Shown piece after piece: positions 1 through 7,921 of a stretch of 16,054 nt of DNA (within the stretch, counting starts at the first letter, position 1; each line of letters starts with the position of its first letter). The notes below the pieces were generated by a model, which ran no database searches, was not told where the DNA came from, and saw only the letters and a program-made list of their open reading frames with translations. A program made the translations under genes and the position numbers. This DNA is from an uncultured Pedobacter sp. Its GTDB lineage: Bacteria; Bacteroidota; Bacteroidia; Sphingobacteriales; Sphingobacteriaceae. Where the stretch lies: positions 1-16,054 of the forward strand of contig CAMLDJ010000112.1 of assembly GCA_946478755.1 (NCBI GenBank), written 5' to 3'.

Positions 1-913
1 TGATATTAAGAACATTTAAGCCATCCTCGGTTCCAATCCACAATTGATCACTATGATTTGCGGCAAGACTCAGGACCATATTATTCGTTATTGTATTGGG
101 ATTCCTGCTGTCATGCCGAAAACTTTTAAATCCTTTTCCGCCTGGTAGAAGCAGACCTAGTCCATTTTTGGTACCGAACCATAGATTGCCCGACTGATCC
201 TCAACTATCGACGACACCGAATTATCGCTGATACTTGATGGATCTGATGCAGTATGCTTAAAGTTTTTAAATGAGTTTGTTTGTCTTTCGTATAAATAGA
301 CTCCATTATTAGACCCAATCCACATTCTATGTTTAGAATCTTCGTAAAGGCAAGTATAGGTCATAGCAGGAAATGCTTGTTTAGGCCCGGGCTGTAAAGT
401 GATTTTTTTTATTTTTCCGGTTTTAGGATCAAGCAGATCTAGCCCGCTAAATGTCGCGATCCATATCTTTCCCGTATAATCACTACGAACTGTACGTATG
501 ACGTTACTGCTCAAACCTTCAGCTGTATTTGCAGAAAAATTAAAAAACGAATTTTTCTTACGATCATATAAACTCAACGAACCTCCCGAGGTTCCGATCC
601 ACAAATTACCGGACTTATCTTCGTGGATTGCTCTAATATCATTAGCCTGGATTCCATGCGGGTCGTCAGATTTATGTTTGTAAACAGTGAAATTGGTTCC
701 GTCAAATTTATTCAGCCCATCCTCTGTTCCAAACCACATTATTCCATATCGATCCTTCAAAATGACGTTAACCGTATTAGATGAAAGCCCATCTTTTGTT
801 TTCAGGGAAGTGAAATTTATTTTTTGCTGTTGTTGTGCATAACCTGGAAATAATATCCATAAGATACACAGTAAACAACAACAAAATCTCTTAAAAGTGG
901 CCCGGTTCAGCAT
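1..913 (-). CDS. Hybrid two-component system (HTCS) sensor/regulator, N-terminal part, cut by window edge
   Basis: I translated this by hand from the reverse strand: an open frame of 304 codons from ATG at 913 to the left edge, with no stop. It begins with a signal peptide (MLNRATFKRFCCCLLCILW, then FPGYA before QQQQ), so the following region is periplasmic. The rest is a series of roughly 45-residue Reg_prop beta-propeller repeats, each with a blade motif such as DRYGIMWFGTEDGLNKFDG, DKSGNLWIGTSGG, DYTGKIWIATFSGLDLLD, DSKHRMWIGSNNGVYLY and DQSGNLWFGTKNGLGLL. In Bacteroidota this N-terminus is typical of HTCS proteins, where two propellers and a Y_Y_Y domain sense an oligosaccharide, followed by a histidine kinase, receiver and AraC-type DNA-binding domain on the same chain. 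Those later domains lie outside the window, so the HTCS assignment is inferred from the N-terminus and the PUL setting. It lies 215 bases downstream of a same-strand GH43 gene and is probably the local activator. Confidence 0.88.
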   Translation of the reverse strand, partial: MLNRATFKRFCCCLLCILWILFPGYAQQQQKINFTSLKTKDGLSSNTVNVILKDRYGIMWFGTEDGLNKFDGTNFTVYKHKSDDPHGIQANDIRAIHEDKSGNLWIGTSGGSLSLYDRKKNSFFNFSANTAEGLSSNVIRTVRSDYTGKIWIATFSGLDLLDPKTGKIKKITLQPGPKQAFPAMTYTCLYEDSKHRMWIGSNNGVYLYERQTNSFKNFKHTASDPSSISDNSVSSIVEDQSGNLWFGTKNGLGLLLPGGKGFKSFRHDSRNPNTITNNMVLSLAANHSDQLWIGTEDGLNVLNI

Positions 914-1128
914 GGTCTTTTGGTTACCTAAAGTTAATAAATAAGTACACCTGGCAGCATGAATCTGGAAATATAATGCTATACGCTAAGAAAAATAGAT
1001 GCAGGTGTTATATTTGGTTTAGGTAACGAAAGTAGCGACAAATCAAAAAAAAGACAGCAACAAATGTTTTTTTTTGTACAACAAAAGTTGAAAATTAGAA
1101 ACGACAAACCGCCAAATGGATTCATTCT
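914..1128. other. Intergenic region between the GH43 gene and the HTCS gene
   Basis: No coding frame on either strand is convincing here. The stretch holds a perfect 10-bp inverted repeat (listed separately) and AT-rich runs near 1048-1090. I found no TAnnTTTG -7 element on the minus strand that would give the regulator its own promoter, and no GC-rich hairpin followed by a T run that would end the GH43 transcript. Read-through from GH43 into the regulator is therefore possible. Confidence 0.6.
923..1027. repeat. Perfect 10-bp inverted repeat, widely spaced, upstream of the HTCS gene
   Basis: GTTACCTAAA at 923-932 is matched exactly by its reverse complement TTTAGGTAAC at 1018-1027, with 85 bases between the arms. 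The inner arm starts 10 bases before the HTCS start codon at 913. The arms could pair in the leader of the HTCS transcript or be two copies of one protein-binding site in opposite orientation. The match is seen directly; the function is not known. Confidence 0.45.
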
Positions 1129-2808
1129 TTACTTCTGATACGTGCTGTCGTTCCCCTGATAACCAAACCATTTGTAAGCAGCACTGTTGTTATTATCTTC
1201 TCCTTCCGATGTAGCATAAACACCATACAAAGCCCCTACAAAACCTCTCGCCACAGCAGTACTTAAATACTTTCCGTCAAGCTGATCTTGCACAAGCTTC
1301 CATTCATTTTCCTTTAGGCCGAACCAGAAAGAATAAGCATCTTTGTTGGCATCAATTTTAAGATAAACGTTTTTTGTTGATCCCGGCAGATCAATCTGTT
1401 TGAGCAAATCCATTTTATTTGTTGCAGGATTACCTTTAAACAACTGAATGACATCTTTATTCTTGTCGTATGACTTACATAAATAATAGAAATGATTTTC
1501 GTTCTGAAAGATGACCATCCCTGCCTTTTCATTATTCTTTTTGGTAGAAAACATCAGCTCTGTTGAGGCAGAACTCGACAAATGCTGCTGCCGTCTTCCA
1601 ATAAAAGCAGGATTGCCTTTTTCAAGAATTGTTTCCGGAAGCAGCTTAATTGTGAGTGCATTTTTATTTTCCTTAAAATTATACCATGATGGATTGTGGG
1701 TACGTAAAAACAAAAACTGCGTATTGAGGCTGTCTTTAAACGGAACTTTGAAATCGAAATTCCCTGAGAGTGGTAACTGCTCCTGATGTTTCTGTTCTTT
1801 CCACGTTACCTGATATTCATATTGTACTTCTTCGTGGTCCGGGTTGATCACCGGCCAGTTATCTATCCATTTAACAGGCGCAATAAAAGTTTCCCGTCCG
1901 GTATTGTAGAAGTCTCCTTCATATGGCCGGACACCCAGGAAGACAGCATAAGTATTGCCATCTGGCCCATCGACCAGATCTGCATGACCCACCGACGAAA
2001 TTGGATTTTTCCTTTTAGGGTCCAGATGTCTTTGAGTCAGAATAGGATTTTTTTCATACGGTAAGTAAGGCCCCCACACATCCTTACTTCGTAAGACCAC
2101 TTCAGAGTGGTTAACACTTGTACCACCTTCAGCTGCCATTAAATAATAGTAACCATTTCTTTTATAGATATGGGGGGCTTCTATCCAAACCGGTTTTTTA
2201 CTGATATCTACTCCACCATTTACAAGAATTTTCTCCGATCCCACTACTTTCATATGGTTCAGGTCCAGCTCATACATTCTTACCGTTCTGTGGCCACTAT
2301 ATAGTGATCTATACTCAGGAGGGTCGCTATTGTACAAAATAAATGCTTTATCCTCGTCGAAGAATAAAGAAGGATCGATACCTCTTGCTTCTTTAATATA
2401 GATAGGGTCACTCCAGGGTCCCGATGCGCTTTTTGCTGTAATTATAAAATTACCACCATGGTCTATATCAGTGCAGGTAATATAAAAAATACCTTTGTTA
2501 TAGTTTATTGCCGGTGCGAATAAGCCTCTCGATATCTGCTCGCCCATAAAATCCATTTGCGAGCTTCGGTCGATCGCACTGCCAATCTGCTTCCAGTTTT
2601 TAAGATCTTTACTATGGAATACCGGGATTCCCGGAAAATAGACAAAAGTGGAGGTTACCATATAATAATCGGAACCAACCCGGCAGATTGCCGGATCTGG
2701 GTAAAATCCCGGAAGTATAGGATTTTTTAAGGTCATCTGTGCCCTTGCATCAGCGCATAAGAGAAAGAATAAGATGACATAAGAAAAGAAACATTTTTTT
2801 TTCTGCAT
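1129..2808 (-). CDS. Exported GH43 beta-xylosidase / alpha-L-arabinofuranosidase with C-terminal beta-sandwich domain
   Basis: The 559-residue protein should release xylose or arabinose from xylan-derived oligosaccharides. A signal peptide ends near ARA-Q24, so it is exported, probably to the periplasm. The five-bladed GH43 catalytic domain spans roughly residues 27-330. It starts with NPILPGFYPDPAICRVGSDY, which resembles the XynB-like group (subfamilies 10-12). The three expected acidic residues are visible: general base Asp38 in FYPDPA, pKa-modulating Asp145 in ARGIDPS, and general acid Glu210 in VWIEAPH. The remaining ~220 residues look like the concanavalin-type C-terminal domain (DUF1349-like) common in these enzymes. 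It is divergently oriented to the GH3 operon and lies upstream of the HTCS gene on the same strand. The start at 2808 is supported by the signal peptide; no clear Shine-Dalgarno precedes it. The family is certain, but xylosidase versus arabinofuranosidase cannot be settled from sequence alone. Confidence 0.92.
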   Translation of the reverse strand: MQKKKCFFSYVILFFLLCADARAQMTLKNPILPGFYPDPAICRVGSDYYMVTSTFVYFPGIPVFHSKDLKNWKQIGSAIDRSSQMDFMGEQISRGLFAPAINYNKGIFYITCTDIDHGGNFIITAKSASGPWSDPIYIKEARGIDPSLFFDEDKAFILYNSDPPEYRSLYSGHRTVRMYELDLNHMKVVGSEKILVNGGVDISKKPVWIEAPHIYKRNGYYYLMAAEGGTSVNHSEVVLRSKDVWGPYLPYEKNPILTQRHLDPKRKNPISSVGHADLVDGPDGNTYAVFLGVRPYEGDFYNTGRETFIAPVKWIDNWPVINPDHEEVQYEYQVTWKEQKHQEQLPLSGNFDFKVPFKDSLNTQFLFLRTHNPSWYNFKENKNALTIKLLPETILEKGNPAFIGRRQQHLSSSASTELMFSTKKNNEKAGMVIFQNENHFYYLCKSYDKNKDVIQLFKGNPATNKMDLLKQIDLPGSTKNVYLKIDANKDAYSFWFGLKENEWKLVQDQLDGKYLSTAVARGFVGALYGVYATSEGEDNNNSAAYKWFGYQGNDSTYQK

Positions 2809-3168
2809 ATAGGAATTATTAATTCTACAAAACTAGCTGGCCAAAAAAATTAAGGCGACGTCATTTGTTGAATTTAAAGCTATAAATGTATCCTCTTCGC
2901 AAATTGTAACCCTGGCGGCGGTTGCATTAAAAATTACTTTTACATCCTCAATTAAACATCTGTTCTAGTATTAGTAACAAACGAACACCCTATACCCTGA
3001 TAAGGTGTATACTTTTATCCTCAACTTAACAACCAATTAAACTAAGCGGCAAACCGGGTTATACCGGTAAGACTACCACAACGACTATAGCTCGGCAGCA
3101 ACGTGATATCAAAGGAACTGTCGAGGTATCAGTCAAACTGGTTAAATCCGTTTTACAACCAGAAGCCA
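2809..3168. other. Divergent regulatory region between GH43 and the GH3 operon
   Basis: These 360 bases contain no gene if GH3 starts at 3169. Visible elements are a TAGTTTTG box on the minus strand (2828-2835), a 13-bp palindrome (2813-2825), an imperfect palindrome TATAC-N11-GTATA (2991-3011), and ACCGG repeated in direct orientation exactly 10 bases apart (3053-3057 and 3063-3067). I found no convincing TTG plus TAnnTTTG pair reading towards GH3. The region is the natural place for the HTCS or another regulator to control both directions. Confidence 0.55.
2813..2835 (-). promoter_or_regulatory. Candidate -7 promoter element and adjoining palindrome for the GH43 gene
   Basis: On the minus strand, 2835-2828 reads TAGTTTTG, an exact match to the Bacteroidota -7 consensus TAnnTTTG. 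Directly downstream, 2813-2825 reads GAATTA-T-TAATTC, a perfect 6+1+6 palindrome lying where the transcript would start, a few bases before ATG at 2808. No TTG is seen at the expected -33 distance, so a constitutive promoter is unlikely and an activator-dependent one would fit. The implied leader would be very short, which is a weakness. Confidence 0.3.
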
Positions 3169-5793
3169 ATGAAAAACGAATTCGTACTGAAGTTTTACAG
3201 CATTCTTATACTTGCTTTTTGCTGCATGGACAGCCAGGCACAAAACTATCCGTTTCGTGATTACACGTTGTCCTTTGAGCAACGCGTCGACGACCTTGTG
3301 AAAAGATTAACACTTGAAGAAAAGGTATCGCAGATGCTTAACTCTGCTCCGGCAATTGATAGATTGGGCATTCCGGCATATGATTGGTGGAATGAAACCT
3401 TACATGGGGTTGCGAGGACCCCTTTTAAAGTAACTGTTTATCCTCAGGCGATTGCCATGGCGGCAACATTCGATCGGAACTCACTTCTTAAAATGGCCGA
3501 TTTTTCTGCTTCAGAAGGAAGAGCCATCTACAATAAAGCTGTGGCAGAAGGGAGAACGAATGAACGCTATCTGGGACTGACTTATTGGACCCCAAACATA
3601 AACATTTTCCGGGATCCGCGTTGGGGCCGCGGACAAGAGACCTATGGTGAAGATCCATTCTTAACCTCAATATTAGGGGACGCCTTTGTAAAAGGCCTGC
3701 AGGGTGATGATCCGAAGTATTTAAAAGCTGCTGCTTGTGCTAAACACTATGCAGTCCATAGCGGCCCCGAACCGCTCCGACATGTGTTTGATGTTGATGT
3801 GAGTGCCTATGATCTCTGGGACACTTATCTTCCTGCTTTTGAAAAATTGGTAGTGGATTCAAAAGTTGCTGGTGTGATGTGTGCATACAATGCCTTCAGA
3901 ACGCAGCCCTGCTGCGCCAGCGATCTGCTTATGACTGATATTTTACGCAGAAAATGGAATTTTAAAGGCTATGTTACATCTGATTGCTGGGCCATTGATG
4001 ATTTCTATAAAAATCATAAAACTCATCCGGACGCAGCTTCAGCTGCTGCCGACGCAGTGTTTCATGGGACTGATATTGATTGCGGGACAGCAGCCTACAA
4101 GGCGCTGGTAAGCACAGTTAAGAATGGTCAGATCACCGAAAAACAGATCGACATTTCCATAAAACGGCTGTTTATGATTAGGTTCCGACTTGGGATGTTT
4201 GATCCGGTTTCTATGGTAAAGTATGCCCAGACTCCAGCTTCAGTATTGGAAAGTACGGTTCATCAGGAACATGCTTTAAAGATGGCAAGACAGTCTATGG
4301 TTCTGCTCAAAAACGAAAACAACACATTGCCATTAAGTAAATCACTTAAAAAGATTGTCGTACTTGGGCCAAATGCAGATAACCCCATATCTGTTTTGGG
4401 TAATTACAATGGAATTCCTACAACCATTACAACCATACTTCAGGGTATAAAAAATAAAGTGAGCCCTGAAACCACGGTCATTTATGAACAGGCCATTAAT
4501 TTCACCAATGACACTTTATTAAATTATTCAGACTTACGTAATCAATACAGTTACGATGGCAAAAAAGGTTTTAAAGCCGAATATTACGATAATAAAGACC
4601 TCGTTGGCCTCCCTACATTGGTGAGGGCGGAACAAAACCTTGATCACCTGTGGCAAGAAGGAGAATTAATAAACGCTAAGATCAAAGCTAACCATTTCTC
4701 TGCCCGGTATTCGACCAATTTTACAGCAACAGAAACAGGCACGATAACCTTTGAACTGGAAGCAGACGACGGATACCGACTTATTCTAAACGGCGAGACC
4801 GTAATTAACGCCTGGTCAAAGAACAGATGGGGCGCAAAAACCTACAAATTAAAAACGATAAAAGATTCCACCTATAACTTTATCGTGGAATACTGGCAGG
4901 GAGATGGAAAAGGTAATATAAAGCTCAGTGCAGGCAGTTTCAAGCGAACAGATTTTGACCAGCTCATTCATCGCCATCAGGATGCTGATATTTTCATATT
5001 TGCTGGTGGAATATCTCCTCAACTAGAGGGCGAGGAAATGAAAGTAGACTATCCTGGTTTCAATGGTGGGGACCGCACTTCAATTTTGCTGCCAGGAGTA
5101 CAAACAGCTTTAATGAAAGCGTTGAAATCATCCGGTAAACCGGTGGTTTTTATTATGATGACAGGTAGCGCGATTGCTATACCATGGGAATCCGAACACA
5201 TTCCTGCAGTGCTTAATTCCTGGTATGGAGGACAGGCCGCAGGTACGGCGGCGGCGGATATCCTTTTTGGAGATTATAATCCTGCCGGCCGGTTACCTGT
5301 AACGTTTTATAAAGGCGATCAGGACCTTGATGCCTTCAACGATTATAACATGGAAAATCGTACTTACAGATATTTCAAGGGCAAACCTCTGTACGGCTTT
5401 GGATACGGGTTAAGTTATACGTCATTCCAATACGATCAAATGACTTTACCAAAAAACATTTCAAAGGGAAAGTCGCTTGCTATAAGTGTCAGAATTACCA
5501 ACACAGGTAAGATGGATGGCGAAGACGTTGCTCAGCTTTACATACTTAATCATAATAAATCAATAAAGGCACCACTAAAATCTTTGAAGGGATTTCAGCG
5601 CGTTCCTCTTAAAGCGGGAGAAAGCAAAACAGTGAATTTCATCCTATCCCCTAAGGATCTGTCATTTATTGATCCCAATGGAACTGCAAAGCAATTCAAA
5701 GGCAACCTTGAATTCAGTATTGGTGGAAATCAGCCAGACGAAACCAACAGAACCAATGGGAACACCTTAAGAAACCGTATATCCATCATTTAA
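3169..5793 (+). CDS. Exported GH3 beta-xylosidase/beta-glucosidase with inserted PA14 domain
   Basis: This retaining exo-glycosidase probably removes xylose (or glucose) from the non-reducing end of oligosaccharides in the periplasm. The frame is open back to a GTG at 3103, but the signal peptide begins at ATG 3169 (MKNEFVLKFYSILILAFCC, cleavage after SQA24), so I use that start, giving 874 residues. The (alpha/beta)8 domain covers about residues 40-360. It carries the AKH substrate-binding motif (Lys192-His193) and the nucleophile Asp272 in GYVTSDCWAI. The second domain is interrupted by a PA14 domain at about 468-590 (KAEYYDNKDL to GNIKLSAG), often a carbohydrate-specificity module. The likely acid/base Glu is in SPQLEGEEM (about 620). 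A fibronectin III-like domain forms the last ~100 residues. It is the first gene of a three-gene operon with GH67 31 bases downstream. Xylosidase is favoured by the neighbours; the family alone does not prove it. Confidence 0.93.
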   Translation: MKNEFVLKFYSILILAFCCMDSQAQNYPFRDYTLSFEQRVDDLVKRLTLEEKVSQMLNSAPAIDRLGIPAYDWWNETLHGVARTPFKVTVYPQAIAMAATFDRNSLLKMADFSASEGRAIYNKAVAEGRTNERYLGLTYWTPNINIFRDPRWGRGQETYGEDPFLTSILGDAFVKGLQGDDPKYLKAAACAKHYAVHSGPEPLRHVFDVDVSAYDLWDTYLPAFEKLVVDSKVAGVMCAYNAFRTQPCCASDLLMTDILRRKWNFKGYVTSDCWAIDDFYKNHKTHPDAASAAADAVFHGTDIDCGTAAYKALVSTVKNGQITEKQIDISIKRLFMIRFRLGMFDPVSMVKYAQTPASVLESTVHQEHALKMARQSMVLLKNENNTLPLSKSLKKIVVLGPNADNPISVLGNYNGIPTTITTILQGIKNKVSPETTVIYEQAINFTNDTLLNYSDLRNQYSYDGKKGFKAEYYDNKDLVGLPTLVRAEQNLDHLWQEGELINAKIKANHFSARYSTNFTATETGTITFELEADDGYRLILNGETVINAWSKNRWGAKTYKLKTIKDSTYNFIVEYWQGDGKGNIKLSAGSFKRTDFDQLIHRHQDADIFIFAGGISPQLEGEEMKVDYPGFNGGDRTSILLPGVQTALMKALKSSGKPVVFIMMTGSAIAIPWESEHIPAVLNSWYGGQAAGTAAADILFGDYNPAGRLPVTFYKGDQDLDAFNDYNMENRTYRYFKGKPLYGFGYGLSYTSFQYDQMTLPKNISKGKSLAISVRITNTGKMDGEDVAQLYILNHNKSIKAPLKSLKGFQRVPLKAGESKTVNFILSPKDLSFIDPNGTAKQFKGNLEFSIGGNQPDETNRTNGNTLRNRISII

Positions 5794-5824
5794 ATTGAGT
5801 AATTCGAATTAAAGCATCCAGGTA

Positions 5825-7867
5825 ATGAAATCCATAAAAACAATTCTGGTCAAGGTATTACTCATTAAAATTCTATGCTTACCGGCTAAAGCCGACGATG
5901 GCCATCAACTTTGGCTAAGCAAGCCATCTACAGTTCCGGTATCGGTCATTTGCACTAAAAAATCTGCAGTACTTGACATTGCAATTAAAGAACTAAGAGG
6001 TGGATGGAATGGCATTCCGAATGCCAGCATTACGCTCAGGGTGACCCCCATAAAGTCTATCAAAAGTGACGGCTTTATCATAGAAAAGAATGCGATAAAG
6101 TCCAATTCTGAACTCGGAATTCTCTACGGGGTTTATGAATTATTGCGACAACAGTTGAGCGGTCGAGCTCCGGGCTATGTTTTATCGAATCCATCCTATA
6201 TGCATCGGATTCTTAATCATTGGGATAATGTTGATGGATCTGTGGAGCGAGGTTATGCTGGCAATTCCATATTCTGGAGAAATGAAAAAGATTCCCTGAC
6301 CATTACAGAGAAAGATAAGATGCTTTGGCAGGAGTATGCGAGAGCAAATGCTTCTATAGGTATTAATGGCAGTGTGCTAAACAATGTAAATGCTTCCCCT
6401 TTAATCTTAACCGTGAATTATCTGAAAAAGGTAAAAGTTATTGCAGATATTTTACGCCCATACGGGGTAAAAACATATCTGTCAGTTAATTTTTCCTCTC
6501 CGGTAAAAATTGGAGGACTCAAAACTGCCGACCCCTTAGATCTCGAAGTTAAAAAATGGTGGAATGATAAGGCAAAGGAAATCTATAAACTGATCCCTGA
6601 TTTTGGTGGTTTTTTGGTCAAAGCAAACAGCGAAGGACAACCTGGTCCACAGGACTTCGGGCGTACTCACGCTGAGGGGGCAAATATGATGGCAGACGCA
6701 CTTAAAAAACACCACGGAATTGTGATGTGGAGGGCTTTTGTTTACAGTCCTTCGGATAAGGACCGGGTAATGCAGGCTTATTCCGAGTTTCTGCCTCTTG
6801 ACGGGCATTTTCGTGAAAATGTAATTATTCAGGTAAAAAATGGTCCGTTGGATTTCCAACCCCGGGAGCCTTTCAGTCCTCTTTTCGGTGGGATGAAAAA
6901 AACGGCTGTAATGCCTGAGCTTCAAATCACCCAGGAGTACTTAGGGCATTCCACACATTTGGTCTACCTATCTCCCATGTGGGAAGAATGCCTTAAAAGT
7001 GACACTTATCAGTTAGGCGCAGGAAGCACAGTGGCCAGATATACGGATGGAAATCTTCAGTATCGAAAATATACCGCGATAGCGGGGGTTGCAAATATTG
7101 GATTGGATCCAAACTGGTGCGGCCACCAATTTGCACAAGCAAACTGGTATGCATTTGGCCGTTTGGCCTGGAACAACAAAATGTCAAGTAAAGATATCGC
7201 AGAAGAATGGTTGACACTAACTTTTAAACAGAATAACCCGGCTTTTATTGGTCCAGTCAAAACGATGATGATGAACAGCCGTGAAGCAGCCGTCAACTAT
7301 ATGATGCCGCTGGGCCTACATCATATTTTTGCTGAAGGACATCATTACGGGCCTGCCCCTTGGTTCGAAAATAAGAATCTCAGAGCAGACTGGACTTCCG
7401 TATACTATCATAAAGCAGATTCAAAAGGAATTGGTTTTGATCGATCAGCAAGTACGGGGAGTAATGCCGTAAGCCAATACCATGAACCGCTGGCATCACA
7501 GCTCAACAATATCGAAACTTGTCCCGAATTCTTTTTGCTGTGGTTTCATCACCTTCCCTGGGATTACAAAATGAAAAACGGGAGAATATTATGGGATGAG
7601 CTATGTTACCGTTATGATAAAGGTGTAAGCCAGGTCCGGGAACTTCAAAAAATATGGGATCAGGCCCAACCCTATGTAGACCATCAACTTTTTTTGGAGA
7701 TACAAAGTAAGTTAAGGCGGCAATGCCTGGACGCGCAGGTCTGGAAAGATGCCTGCCTGCTTTATTTCCAACAGTTTAGTCAACTCCCAATTCCTTATGA
7801 AATTGAGCGGCCAGTGCATGATCTGCACGCTTTAATGTACCCGGCGCCGGTTAAGATGCGTCAATAA
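5825..7867 (+). CDS. aguA: Exported GH67 alpha-glucuronidase
   Basis: GH67 enzymes release (4-O-methyl-)D-glucuronic acid linked alpha-1,2 to the terminal non-reducing xylose of xylo-oligosaccharides, an inverting reaction that usually acts on GH10 xylanase products. The 680-residue protein is full length for the family. It has a signal peptide (cleavage near AKA23-DD), an N-terminal domain to about 145, a central TIM barrel to about 440 and a helical C-terminal domain. Catalytic residues align well: acid Glu270 in VKANSEGQPGP, and the Asp/Glu base pair Asp343 in KNGPLDFQ and Glu371 in ELQITQEYLG, with the same 28-residue spacing as in characterised members. Family hallmarks WRAFVY, HAEGANMMADAL and HHLPWDYKM are also present. 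It is the middle gene of the operon. A 10-bp palindrome AATTCGAATT sits in the gap before it (5801-5810). This gene identifies the substrate as glucuronoxylan more clearly than any other in the window. Confidence 0.96.
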   Translation: MKSIKTILVKVLLIKILCLPAKADDGHQLWLSKPSTVPVSVICTKKSAVLDIAIKELRGGWNGIPNASITLRVTPIKSIKSDGFIIEKNAIKSNSELGILYGVYELLRQQLSGRAPGYVLSNPSYMHRILNHWDNVDGSVERGYAGNSIFWRNEKDSLTITEKDKMLWQEYARANASIGINGSVLNNVNASPLILTVNYLKKVKVIADILRPYGVKTYLSVNFSSPVKIGGLKTADPLDLEVKKWWNDKAKEIYKLIPDFGGFLVKANSEGQPGPQDFGRTHAEGANMMADALKKHHGIVMWRAFVYSPSDKDRVMQAYSEFLPLDGHFRENVIIQVKNGPLDFQPREPFSPLFGGMKKTAVMPELQITQEYLGHSTHLVYLSPMWEECLKSDTYQLGAGSTVARYTDGNLQYRKYTAIAGVANIGLDPNWCGHQFAQANWYAFGRLAWNNKMSSKDIAEEWLTLTFKQNNPAFIGPVKTMMMNSREAAVNYMMPLGLHHIFAEGHHYGPAPWFENKNLRADWTSVYYHKADSKGIGFDRSASTGSNAVSQYHEPLASQLNNIETCPEFFLLWFHHLPWDYKMKNGRILWDELCYRYDKGVSQVRELQKIWDQAQPYVDHQLFLEIQSKLRRQCLDAQVWKDACLLYFQQFSQLPIPYEIERPVHDLHALMYPAPVKMRQ

Positions 7868-7921
7868 ACATTGTTTAAATCATTTGAATACACACCAATA
7901 ACCCAACTTTAAATTAGCATT

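Noticed and set aside
498..683. 61-residue plus-strand open frame
   Set aside because: It lies antisense within the HTCS propeller repeats, whose reverse-strand translation is clearly real.
1009..1016. TATATTTG, an exact -7 consensus on the plus strand
   Set aside because: It points into the antisense strand of the GH43 gene, no TTG lies at the -33 distance, and no plus-strand gene follows. Chance in AT-rich DNA is more likely.
1048..1090. AT-rich stretch as intrinsic terminator for the GH43 gene
   Set aside because: Only weak A/T pairing (ACAAAA/TTTTGT) is possible, and there is no GC-rich stem before a T run.
6536..6925. 129-residue minus-strand open frame inside the GH67 gene
   Set aside because: It has no recognisable motif and overlaps the catalytic region of GH67, which is unmistakable; it is a shadow frame.
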